From contig JAJYUU010000015.1 in assembly GCA_021792405.1 (NCBI GenBank), positions 1-44,537 of the forward strand: DNA of 44,537 nt, read 5' to 3'. Source of the DNA: Actinomycetes bacterium. Lineage in GTDB: Bacteria > Actinomycetota > Actinomycetes > Streptosporangiales > Streptosporangiaceae. A program made the position numbers and the translations under genes. Each line of letters starts with the position of its first letter. Within the stretch, counting starts at the first letter, position 1. Positions 8,701-16,162 of the stretch are shown here, in pieces. The notes below the pieces were generated by a model. It saw only the letters and a program-made list of their open reading frames with translations, was not told the DNA's origin and made no database searches.

Positions 8701-9284
8701 CGCACCCACCAGGTACGGGGGCGTCGAAGGCCAGGCCATTCAACCGACAGGCGGTCGTAGTAGGCGCCGGTAACGGTGACCGCGAGCGAGCCGTCCGCGG
8801 GGACATGGCACTGGAAGGAGATGGCCATGGCCGAGGGCCTGAACGAGTTCGCATCGGTCAGGTCGAAGTCATCGCTGTCGGCCTCGCCGCGCGGTTCGGT
8901 GGTGCCCTTGACCTCGATCTCGACGACGGGCTCGGTCAGTTCCTCGTCGGTCTCGCTCAGCCCGGTGACGCCGGCGAGGTCATCGACGCCGTTACCCGCC
9001 GGGAGGGTTGCCTGGCAGCCCGAGATGTCGGTGCCGTGGTCGGTGGCGCCGGCGAACAGGACGCCGATGCCGTAACGGTGCAAGGGGTCGGTACCGGTCA
9101 GTATCTCCTGCCCGGTGCTGGCGTTGTGCCACAGGCCCCAGCTGTCCTCGCGAATGTCGAAGTGATGACTCCCGGTTGAGCAGTCCAGCGGCTTGCCGCG
9201 CGGCGGCTCGTCGGCAGGCGGCCCGAATAGCTCGCGCCGCACAGCGGCCTCCATGATGGCGCGGGCTTCGACACCGGTCATCAT
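5784..9284 (-). CDS. drmA: DrmA-like DISARM helicase
   Basis: A 1,166-residue SF2 helicase with the DrmA-type Walker A 'FPTGGGKTEAYLG' (about 519-531), DELH Walker B (about 732), 'STATIRR' motif III, and C-terminal motifs 'IIEVGVDIDRLG' and 'QVSGRVGRR' (about 965-985). A CxxC pair (CPWCG and CLDRAC) in the middle suggests a zinc-binding insertion. The first ~400 residues are the long non-helicase N-terminus seen in DrmA proteins. It would translocate on DNA with DrmB to sense or block incoming phage DNA. ATG 9284 overlaps the preceding TGA as ATGA; a second ATG follows immediately and is better spaced from GGAGG. The association with pPIWI-RE genes upstream is unusual. Confidence 0.88.
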   Translation of the reverse strand: MMTGVEARAIMEAAVRRELFGPPADEPPRGKPLDCSTGSHHFDIREDSWGLWHNASTGQEILTGTDPLHRYGIGVLFAGATDHGTDISGCQATLPAGNGVDDLAGVTGLSETDEELTEPVVEIEVKGTTEPRGEADSDDFDLTDANSFRPSAMAISFQCHVPADGSLAVTVTGAYYDRLSVEWPGLRRPRTWWVRRPLELTGTISGQVLLDETNRRKNVMLTPAGDFRITPTLQVFSRRVPGHPADSTERLVTVAALNTTLGSGPSTALFQMTFRAEPREGLSITPYPDVDQHEPDEEEQSIALLYRKQLTYAIGHGCAADWKAGLGERTASAVWAEPLPAYEGVSLTPNVYLTAADGSRYPVTVSMEELASGTGQGHDQVETVLRLYAEWIADREAEIASLPSQFHLAAQRHMDRAQAALDRMRAGWQLATTDPISTRAFRLANEAMLFQQLRSSFDKRDVQRLKDGRLIVDGPHPTPTPVPGKGNWRPFQIAFLLASLPELVDPTRPTRSTVDLIYFPTGGGKTEAYLGASAVSLLARRLRDKGDAGTDTLMRYTLRLLTAQQFLRAAALVCVLEDIRSKNEDELGTTSFGIGIWLGGSTTPNSWDQACENLRQLRRDAWAQNKFLLLRCPWCGTEMGPKPKPRGGQDVIGYELVGNKVEFRCLDRACRFGGRRKLPVHVVDQDIYDSRPSIVIGTVDKFAMMAWRPEARAIFGLAYDGTRDVSPPGVIIQDELHLISGPLGSMVGLYEPIIDDLCTDKRTAEPVAPKIIASTATIRRYEEQIRGLFGREQVALFPPHGLEEGRSFFAEPAVLDSGEREPGQRYVGIMSASLGSTQTVQVRVAAATLQGAVTIPDTDKDGYWTNLNFLNSLRELGNTVSLIQSDIPDYLTGLRRREDLASPRWPRIPMELTGRRRSDDIPKAIEQLQLAYGDPGCVDICLASNIIEVGVDIDRLGLMTIVGQPKTTAQYIQVSGRVGRRPDRSPGLVLTIYGAAKPRDRSHYERFRTYHQRLYAQVEPTSVTPFAAPVLKRALHAATVSHIRQSTAIGLPVYPFPGPDYDTAVGLLRERAALADPDELFTLEREQRKRANEWEKWERTTWSANVIGGDPKQGLMRYAGTLPDLKAEATIWDVPTSMRNVDAECRLEVSLDYNREEAAAAEEEQQ

Positions 9285-10987
9285 CTTCCTCCGTAGGCGG
9301 CGCGAAGTGTCTGGATCTCGATCAAAGCGGTCAGGCGGTCGGTCGCGCGCGACATTCCGATGTAGAGGAGCGATTCGAAGTTCGGGGAGGTCGCCTCATC
9401 GAGGTCGGTGATGATCACGGCAGGCGCATCCAAGCCCTTGAAGGAATGGATAGTGCTGAAGCGCAACTGCCCCGCCACCGGTGCCAGGCCATCTGCTGGG
9501 CGCAGGACCTGGCGCAACCACGGGTCGGTGGTCGTCTCCGCGGTCGAGCCTTGCCGGAGCGGGCTCAGTACTACGATCTCGTCGAGGCCGTAGCCGTCGT
9601 TACGCAGGGCGCGCACGGCGTCGGCCAGGGCCGCCGATTGATCCTGCCCACGCCGGATCGGAATGAACTCGGGGTCGGCGCCGTCGTCCGGTCGGCGGAA
9701 GCGGCGGTATCCGGGGATCATGTGGGTCAGCTTCTCTACGACTGTGCCGATGCGCGGCAAATTCCGGCAGTTGACGGTTAGCACGAAGGTGGCCAGGCCA
9801 GAGATCCGCTCCGTCAGCACGTTGCGGCCGTCGCCGGTCTCGTAGATGGCTTGCCGCTCGAAGTCGCCGAAGAGCAACAACCGGCCGCCCTGGAGACCGT
9901 CCTTCACCAGGAGGTCGAGGACATCGAGGAACGGCTCGCGTGCCAGATCCTGGATCTCGTCGACAATCAGGAAGTCGCCCGCCTCGCGCTCGCCATGGCG
10001 GATTAGCGCCTCAATCGCCAGGTCGGGCAGTTCCTCATCCCAGAACTGCTGCCCGGCCCTAGTTGGCGCTTGGCTGCCGCTCAGGCGAAGTGCCTCCTGG
10101 TGGAAGGTGCCGACCTGGAGTCCATCGATGTCGGCCATCTCCTCCTTGAGCCGCTGACCGAGGAGGCGGTTGAAACAGAGCAGCCGACCGGTGTGTCCGA
10201 GTTCGATCTCGCGGCGTGCCGCTTCCATCGCCAGCCAGGTCTTGCCCGAGCCGGCAGGGCCGGTGAACAGTATCGCCCGGTTGTATTGCATGTTGTCGAG
10301 CGCGTCGTACTGCTCGTCGATGAAGGCCACCAGCTGCGCGTGGCGTGCCCGCCGGATGTCGCCGGCCACGATGGCCGCTTCGAACTTCGGCCGCAGGATG
10401 GTGGCGATCCGGCTGGCGGTTGCTTGGTCGGGCCCGGCCCCACCGTGGGTGAAGCCGGTAATGCGGCTCTCCAGATGCCCGGCGCCGGCCGCGAGGGTCC
10501 GCAGGATCGCCGGCACGGCACCGGTCCTGAGGTCTTCGGAGTCGAGCAGCTGCCAGCTGTGCCACTCCGGGCTCTGCGGCAGCATCGTCCGGGCACGGAC
10601 ATGGGTGAACCAGACTGCGTCGATCACGGGCACCGATCGCAGGTTCACAGCCCGCGACATCAGGTAGTTCTTGATGCTGTGCATGGCCTCGTTGGCCTGC
10701 TGGAACGGCCCGCGGCTGGTCGGCGCCTGGGTGCCGAGCTTCCAGCGGCCGTCGGGCAACCGCTCGCTCGACGGATGGGACTTCACCTCGACAACCAGGA
10801 CGCCGTGGTCGGGGACGATGACGACGAAGTCGGCCTCGCCCTTCACCTGCCGGACGTGTGACGCGATGGCCAGCGAGTGGAGCACGATCCACCTGTCGGT
10901 CTCCGGGCTGCTCGCAAGCGCGTTGAACAGCGCCCGCTCCCCTGGCGGCGCTTCCTCCGGGCAGTATGGCGGCATCATTCGAGCCAC
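9281..10987 (-). CDS. NERD-domain nuclease fused to UvrD-like helicase
   Basis: The N-terminal nuclease-related domain (about 15-90) has the PD-(D/E)XK pattern GEADFVV...VLVVEVKS, with catalytic candidates D53 and the EVK triad near 65-67. The remainder is an SF1 helicase: Walker A GPAGSGKT (about 243), Walker B VDEIQD (about 343), 'LLFGDFERQA', 'NCR' motif IV, and the motif V/VI block 'STIHSFKGLD' ... 'IGMSRATDRL'. Length (568 aa) is normal for NERD-helicase fusions. GTG 10987 gives the familiar MARMMPP start; ATG 10978 would overlap the previous stop as ATGA and is the alternative. In this operon it may process DNA exposed by DrmAB or the pPIWI-RE helicase. Confidence 0.85.
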   Translation of the reverse strand: MARMMPPYCPEEAPPGERALFNALASSPETDRWIVLHSLAIASHVRQVKGEADFVVIVPDHGVLVVEVKSHPSSERLPDGRWKLGTQAPTSRGPFQQANEAMHSIKNYLMSRAVNLRSVPVIDAVWFTHVRARTMLPQSPEWHSWQLLDSEDLRTGAVPAILRTLAAGAGHLESRITGFTHGGAGPDQATASRIATILRPKFEAAIVAGDIRRARHAQLVAFIDEQYDALDNMQYNRAILFTGPAGSGKTWLAMEAARREIELGHTGRLLCFNRLLGQRLKEEMADIDGLQVGTFHQEALRLSGSQAPTRAGQQFWDEELPDLAIEALIRHGEREAGDFLIVDEIQDLAREPFLDVLDLLVKDGLQGGRLLLFGDFERQAIYETGDGRNVLTERISGLATFVLTVNCRNLPRIGTVVEKLTHMIPGYRRFRRPDDGADPEFIPIRRGQDQSAALADAVRALRNDGYGLDEIVVLSPLRQGSTAETTTDPWLRQVLRPADGLAPVAGQLRFSTIHSFKGLDAPAVIITDLDEATSPNFESLLYIGMSRATDRLTALIEIQTLRAAYGGR

Positions 10988-12501
10988 TTGGCGCTCCGAT
11001 CCGGCCTCAGCACGCGCGCGTCGTGGCGCGAGATGATCTCGACGTGGGGCGAGATGCTGAGCACCCGCGTCGCGATGACGCCGCGGAAGCCCTCCGCCTT
11101 CAGCTCAAGCCGCAGGTGGCCATCGCGCTCGAGGAGCGACATGTCGGCCGCGGCGACCGCTTCCTCGAGCTGGTCGCCGATCTTGGTGCTGGCTTGGGCT
11201 CGCTTGCGGCGCAAGGCCGTGGCCAGCTCGTAGGCCGGGTGCACGTTGACTCCAAGCCACTGCAGCAGCCTCTCGAAGTCCTGGTTGCTGCGCGGCCTCG
11301 CCAGCATCGGCTCGGTCCAGGCCGCGACCCGGTCGAACGTTCTGACACCGGCTGCGGCGAGTTCCTGGACAACGGCGGCCCGCCCGAGCTGGTCGAGCTT
11401 CGCCTGGAGGGCGCCCTTCCAATCAGACTGGGACGCGACGACGGCCCCGGCCTGCGGGCCCATCAGCTGCAGCGCCGCGTCGTAGAGAGCGCGCCGTTCG
11501 GTTTGCCCGTCACGCAGCAGCAGGTAGATGCCGGGGCGCACGGCCTCGACATCGATGTTGATGACCCGTCCGCCGCCCGGCTGCGACGGGTCGACCGCGC
11601 GGATCCACTCCCCGTCGTCGTCGAGCCACATGCTGTAGCCACCGCTGAGCAGCAGACGGCGGGCGGCGACCTCGTCGGCGCCCGGTTCCCGCGGTGCGGC
11701 GTCTGGCGGAATCCAGCTGGCCTGCGGCAGCAGTTCCGTTTCGTCGACCGCGTCCTCGGTGGGGGCCGCCACCGGGTCGGTGACATCCCCGATCGGGAAG
11801 TCTGTCCCGGTGACCGCAACGGCGCCCTCGGCGCGGGCGGCGAGCACCGAACGTGGCAGCGAACGGTCGCCGAACCACGCCGGGAACACGAAGTTCACAG
11901 TCTCGGTCATCGGGGCAGTCACCAGAGAGGCCGGGAAGAACCGGGGCGGGCCGGCGGCGTACGCGGACTCGACGAACAACTGCTCGCGGATGAGCTGGCT
12001 GGCGCTCCTGACGCGGAAACCGACCGGGCCGAGCCAGCTCTCCAGGCCGGCCATGGCCGCTCCGCTCGCGGCGATGACCACACAGGCCCCGGCGGTTGCC
12101 TCTTGGATCGATTCCAGCAGTACGCCGCCCGCGATGGGATCGGCAGCAACGACAGCCTCGGCGGCGGCAGCCAGTTCGTCGAGGGCATGCTGGGCCGGCG
12201 GGCCTACAGCAGCCCGCAGTCGGCCGGCTTCGGCCACGACGTCAGCGGCGGCCGTCCGGACGGCCGAACCGAACTCGAAAGGCTGCGGCTGGGTCAGCAG
12301 CCGCCAGCGCAGAGCCTTGGCGGCGCCGAGCGCACCGTCCCACAGCCCCGAGGCGTCGTCGCGGGCGAGCAGTAGCAGCCGCACGACGGCGGCGTTGACG
12401 CGCGCCCCAGGCGGATCGCCGACCAGGTCGAGCTCGACGCCGTTTCTGACGAGGTCCGCCGAACGGGCGTACCGAGAAGCCACAGCATCGAGCCGGCTCA
12501 T
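10975..12501 (-). CDS. Uncharacterised operon protein, possibly the C-terminal half of a split DrmE-like protein
   Basis: A 508-residue protein with no catalytic motif I recognise. Residues ~1-130 are alanine-rich and helical. A Rossmann-like stretch follows ('ACVVIAASGAAMAGLE...', about 138-155), then 'PRFFPASLVTAPMTETVNFVFPAWFGDR' around 185-212, which resembles a conserved block that reads a returned address or filename-like strand order but is not diagnostic. The C-terminus is charged and helical. Its ATG overlaps the preceding stop as ATGA, so it is made together with its neighbour. The pair's position before drmA and combined length (~810-840 residues) recall class 2 DrmE, but I could not align it, so that is inference only. 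Confidence 0.7.
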   Translation of the reverse strand: MSRLDAVASRYARSADLVRNGVELDLVGDPPGARVNAAVVRLLLLARDDASGLWDGALGAAKALRWRLLTQPQPFEFGSAVRTAAADVVAEAGRLRAAVGPPAQHALDELAAAAEAVVAADPIAGGVLLESIQEATAGACVVIAASGAAMAGLESWLGPVGFRVRSASQLIREQLFVESAYAAGPPRFFPASLVTAPMTETVNFVFPAWFGDRSLPRSVLAARAEGAVAVTGTDFPIGDVTDPVAAPTEDAVDETELLPQASWIPPDAAPREPGADEVAARRLLLSGGYSMWLDDDGEWIRAVDPSQPGGGRVINIDVEAVRPGIYLLLRDGQTERRALYDAALQLMGPQAGAVVASQSDWKGALQAKLDQLGRAAVVQELAAAGVRTFDRVAAWTEPMLARPRSNQDFERLLQWLGVNVHPAYELATALRRKRAQASTKIGDQLEEAVAAADMSLLERDGHLRLELKAEGFRGVIATRVLSISPHVEIISRHDARVLRPDRSAKWLE

Positions 12502-13415
12502 AGGGGTACCTCGAATCCCAGCACCTCGACACCGCCCGGCGGCATCCAGTGCAGGTCGTGTTCCAGCGACACGGGCTCCCCACGCGTGTTGCGGTAGCTA
12601 ATGACCGACTCCGGCACCGACACATCGGCGATGGATCGATCCATGATCGAGACGACGACCGGCGCCTCGATCGCCGGCAAGTACTTGGTCGCGGCCGCGC
12701 CGTCCAGCACCACGGCACGCACCCCCGTCGGTGGCAGTTCCACGTCGAGCTGTGACGCCGGGTAGATGCGGGTCGACCATGTGGCGGCTGGCGGGCCCGC
12801 CGGAAGCAGGAGGTTTGCGACCGGCTCACGCTCATCACCCCGGCCGAGAAACGCCGTCAGGTCCTCGTCCAGCCACTTTAGCGTCCCCACCAGCGCAAGA
12901 TCCTGCGGCGGGGAGCACAGCCGGGCCGACCAATCCTTGTGGATGCCGGTCAGCCTGCTGATGACCCCTGGCTCAGGGATCGGCTGGCTGCGCGGCGTGT
13001 CCAGAGACTCGAGCGGGACGACTGCCCGCAGCTTGTCGATCTGCCAGTCGGTGCCGAACCTGGCGCGGTCCTTCGCGACGTCGACACCGCCGAAGTGCTC
13101 GGCCAGCACCTTGCTCCGCGTCACCACGCGGACCGGGGCATGGAATGGGAGGCCTGCCAGTACCTCGCGCACCGGCGGGATGCTCGGCTCGGCCGTCGCG
13201 GTCATCCAGCCGCATCCGACCAGCACTGCGGCGAAGTCACGGACGGGCACCGACAGCACGACCACCAGCTGAATGTCGGCGTGCGCCCGCGACCAACGCG
13301 CCGCCAGGCGACCAAGCATGAAAAACTTGCCGATCCAGTCCGCGGCGACGACCTGGCCCAGCGGATCCTCGGCAAGCGTCATGTACGCCGAGGGATGGCG
13401 CTGGGTTGCCTCCAC
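12498..13415 (-). CDS. Uncharacterised operon protein, possibly the N-terminal half of a split DrmE-like protein
   Basis: About 305 residues with no known domain. Features seen are a Rossmann-like start ('DIQLVVVLSVPVRDFAAVLVGCGW'-type strand-helix near 40-65, written in part), a central hydrophilic region with 'IDKLRAVVPLESL', and a C-terminal strand 'VVLDGAAATKYLPAIEAPVVV' type element followed by 'SIMDRSI' near 250-260. The frame is open to an ATG at 13502, but that start overlaps pPIWI-RE and lacks a ribosome binding site. GTG 13415 follows GGGAGAGG by eight bases and is preferred. Placement between pPIWI-RE and the next unknown protein, which it overlaps by 4 bases, suggests the two act together. 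Confidence 0.7.
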   Translation of the reverse strand: MEATQRHPSAYMTLAEDPLGQVVAADWIGKFFMLGRLAARWSRAHADIQLVVVLSVPVRDFAAVLVGCGWMTATAEPSIPPVREVLAGLPFHAPVRVVTRSKVLAEHFGGVDVAKDRARFGTDWQIDKLRAVVPLESLDTPRSQPIPEPGVISRLTGIHKDWSARLCSPPQDLALVGTLKWLDEDLTAFLGRGDEREPVANLLLPAGPPAATWSTRIYPASQLDVELPPTGVRAVVLDGAAATKYLPAIEAPVVVSIMDRSIADVSVPESVISYRNTRGEPVSLEHDLHWMPPGGVEVLGFEVPL

Positions 13416-13479
13416 AGCCTCTACCTCTCCCGTAGGCGACCCGGCAGCTGGACGCCACGCCGACCTTGCAACCGGGTGC

Positions 13480-16131
13480 CTATTGCTCCGCGTCCTCGAC
13501 ATGTAGCACGTACTCCGCGGCGAGGGATGCCAGGTGCAGGGGTACTGGGAGCTTGAGGGCGTCGCGGTGGTCGGGGCTGATCCGTAGCTGGTGTGCCAGG
13601 GCCGCGAATGCCTCAGGGTTGTCGTCTTTGCTGCAGGCCAGCACGGCGATCTCTAGCAGCGACGGGTTCCATGCGTGCTGGCCGGTGTCGATCCTCGGGC
13701 GCTCGGCGGATCGTGGAACCAGCTTTGACGCGCTCACCGCTGCGTGGCTAGCGGTGACGGGCTTGGCGGTCGTGCTGCCGAAGACCCTGTTGCCGGGACC
13801 CGCGTCGGCCGCCAGCCACAGCCCTTCGGCCAGGCCGGGCCTGCCAGTGTTCTCATTGGGCGCGAACCACTGCGGGGTCTCGAAGGAGTCGCTGTCGCGC
13901 ACGCGGATGTGCCTGAGCCCGGGGCCGTAGAGGGCCGCCCGGCCCATCGAGCCTCCGAAGCCAACTTGGTCAGGGATCACGGCCGAGTTGGTCAAACTCG
14001 GCCACCAGGACCGCAGGTTCTGCGCGTGGGTCAGCAGCAGAGTGGGCCGTATGCGCGTCGTGTACAGCACCTGCCGTATGAACCGCTCGGTGAGGGACTG
14101 GGCGGCTTCGCGGCTCCATGTCTCCTCGATCGTGCCGTTCTGCCCGATCGCCTGCAGCAGCTCGCCGTAGGGCACCCACTGGGTGAGCCTAGGGATGATA
14201 CCGAACGCGCTGGGGGATTCGGGGCGCATGAGCACGGCGACGGGCAGGAAGTGAGCGTGCCCGGTGGGGCCGGGCTTGTTCTTGCGCACGATCCAGATGG
14301 CCAGGTACTGCAGGTCGGCTGGGATCCGGTCGCCGAGGCTGTGCGCTGGCAGGCTGGCGAGCCCGGCCTGCCGCAGTCCGTCCTGCCAGGCGGCCAGCGC
14401 CCGATGCGGAATGGTCCCATCGGGGTCGTCATCATCGCTCGGCGGATGGATGAACTGGCTGACCAGGTGCGTGTCGGCGAATCCCAGCCGCATAGCGATC
14501 TTCGGGTCCGCCAGCGGCCCGGCGAATCTCGCCGGCCGGTCGATCTCGGCCAGGACCAGGCTGCTGCCCGGCGGGAGCCCTCCCATGTGCCGGGATACCG
14601 CCAAGCGGCGCTCAGTGACTGCGGCGTCCCGCTGGTCCCGCGTGGCAGGCACCTCCCCGTCGAGCAGCAGGCCGGATCCGAGGGCGCCGAGTTCATGCAG
14701 GCGCAGCTGGACGTCGAGCTCGCCGGTCCTCCAGGTCCGGGTGCCCGGGTGACCGGGAAGGTCCGCCCCGGCGAGCCCCAGGTCCGTGATGGCCGCTTCG
14801 ACGATCGCCTCGCGGATCGCGGTGGTCTGGCAGAAGACGTCCACGATGAAGTCGCGTTCTCCGAGGACTCGTGCGAGTTGCGCCCGCCGCGCGCTCGCTG
14901 TGGCGTCCTCGTGACGTGCCGCGGCTTCATCGGCGCTGGCGTGCGCCGTCGGCCTGCGGGCGGGCGCGTTGGACGGCTTGGCAGGCACGGCGCTGCGGAC
15001 GAGGTCAGGCACCGGAACCAACGCCGGTTCCAGCGCCTGCGCGGCCCACTCCAGGAGCGGGGAACGGTCGCGAGGCATCAGGCCGGGCCCGACGCCGTGA
15101 GCCCTCGTCATCGCGGTGCTGTACACCACGGCCGCGGTGATCCCCGCTGGGCTTTCGAGCCATGGCGCCGGGTCGTTCACCAGGTCCTGCGGGTCGGGAA
15201 ACTCGGTCGCGAAGGTGAGGCGCCGGAGCATTTCCTCCGGCCCGCCCATTGCCCAGCAGGCCTTCTCTCGAGGCCGCCACACCAGGCTGCCTCGGCCGAA
15301 GCGGAACTCATTGGGTACCGGGGCGCCTTCGATCCAGGGCGCGCGGGCGGCCAGGTAGACCGACACGCTGTCTCCCCGGGGAATGTAGACGCTCCGGTCG
15401 CTCTCCCACCGCCGGACGCCTGCGTGCAGGTGGATCAGGGGCCGCGCGTCGAACGGCACGGTCTGCAGCGAGATCCGCAGGTAGAACGAGAAATGCCAGA
15501 TGCGCGTGCCGTTCCTCCGCGCGAAGGTGCGCGGTGGCCAGGACACCAGCTCGGCTGCTCCGCGCTGGCTCGGAGGCGCCTGCACAAACCGGAGCTGGAC
15601 CCCTTCAAACATGTAGGGCTCCTGGCCGGCGATCCGCCGGGCAAGGAATTCGGGCAGCAGGGCGTACAGCGGCTCGGCTGGCTCGGCGGTCCCGCCTGCC
15701 GTCACAGACTGCTCCAGCAGGTCCACTGTCGCCTGCGCCCACTGCAGGTCCCCGGCACCGAGCTGGATCAGGGCGTCGCGGACCGGCCCGGCGGCATCGT
15801 CTCCTGTGGGAAGGTCGGCCGCCCAGGCGGCCACCAGCGCTCGCGTCACCGCCGGCGGGAAGGGCCGGGCACAGTACAGGATCGGGTCGGCGTCGTCGGG
15901 CGAGGCCTCCCGGCTCAGCGCGATCAGATCCGGCGCGACGGCGTGGAGCAGCTGGCGGAAGCGCCGGGTCGGAACCGACCTGATCTTGTCCGGGTTCCTC
16001 CGCCCGTGCCGGTGCAGGTCCAGCAGGATCGCGCGCCACTGGGCCGGGAAGGCGAGGGCGGAGAACTCCGCGGCCAGCGGCGTGTCGCTGCTGGGCACGA
16101 ACGCGCACGGGCGGATGCGGGAGTAGGTCAT
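13480..16131 (-). CDS. pPIWI-RE family prokaryotic PIWI protein
   Basis: An 883-residue protein whose C-terminal half matches the RNaseH_pPIWI_RE domain: strand 'SLVLAEID' with D531 as a likely first active-site acid, 'DPKIAMRLGFADTHLVSQFI' (542-561), 'RHIRVRDSD' (740-748), 'ETPQWFAPNE' (751-760), 'VSASKLVP' (799-806), and 'NPSLLEIAV' (822-830) with E827. The conserved Arg and Glu for which the family is named fall in these blocks. The first ~400 residues correspond to the pPIWI_RE_X and MID regions. Burroughs, Iyer and Aravind (2013) described this family as predicted defence PIWI proteins encoded with a DinG-like helicase and a restriction-endonuclease-fold protein; exactly those two genes lie just upstream here. 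Whether it uses a nucleic-acid guide is unknown. It starts 31 bases after the helicase stop. Confidence 0.92.
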   Translation of the reverse strand: MTYSRIRPCAFVPSSDTPLAAEFSALAFPAQWRAILLDLHRHGRRNPDKIRSVPTRRFRQLLHAVAPDLIALSREASPDDADPILYCARPFPPAVTRALVAAWAADLPTGDDAAGPVRDALIQLGAGDLQWAQATVDLLEQSVTAGGTAEPAEPLYALLPEFLARRIAGQEPYMFEGVQLRFVQAPPSQRGAAELVSWPPRTFARRNGTRIWHFSFYLRISLQTVPFDARPLIHLHAGVRRWESDRSVYIPRGDSVSVYLAARAPWIEGAPVPNEFRFGRGSLVWRPREKACWAMGGPEEMLRRLTFATEFPDPQDLVNDPAPWLESPAGITAAVVYSTAMTRAHGVGPGLMPRDRSPLLEWAAQALEPALVPVPDLVRSAVPAKPSNAPARRPTAHASADEAAARHEDATASARRAQLARVLGERDFIVDVFCQTTAIREAIVEAAITDLGLAGADLPGHPGTRTWRTGELDVQLRLHELGALGSGLLLDGEVPATRDQRDAAVTERRLAVSRHMGGLPPGSSLVLAEIDRPARFAGPLADPKIAMRLGFADTHLVSQFIHPPSDDDDPDGTIPHRALAAWQDGLRQAGLASLPAHSLGDRIPADLQYLAIWIVRKNKPGPTGHAHFLPVAVLMRPESPSAFGIIPRLTQWVPYGELLQAIGQNGTIEETWSREAAQSLTERFIRQVLYTTRIRPTLLLTHAQNLRSWWPSLTNSAVIPDQVGFGGSMGRAALYGPGLRHIRVRDSDSFETPQWFAPNENTGRPGLAEGLWLAADAGPGNRVFGSTTAKPVTASHAAVSASKLVPRSAERPRIDTGQHAWNPSLLEIAVLACSKDDNPEAFAALAHQLRISPDHRDALKLPVPLHLASLAAEYVLHVEDAEQ

Positions 16132-16162
16132 CGGCGGCAGGTCCTCTCATCAGCCGGACAGG

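Noticed and set aside
10966-12375. A 469-codon plus-strand frame
   Set aside because: It is antisense to a coupled operon gene with ATGA junctions, and its product has no recognisable fold.
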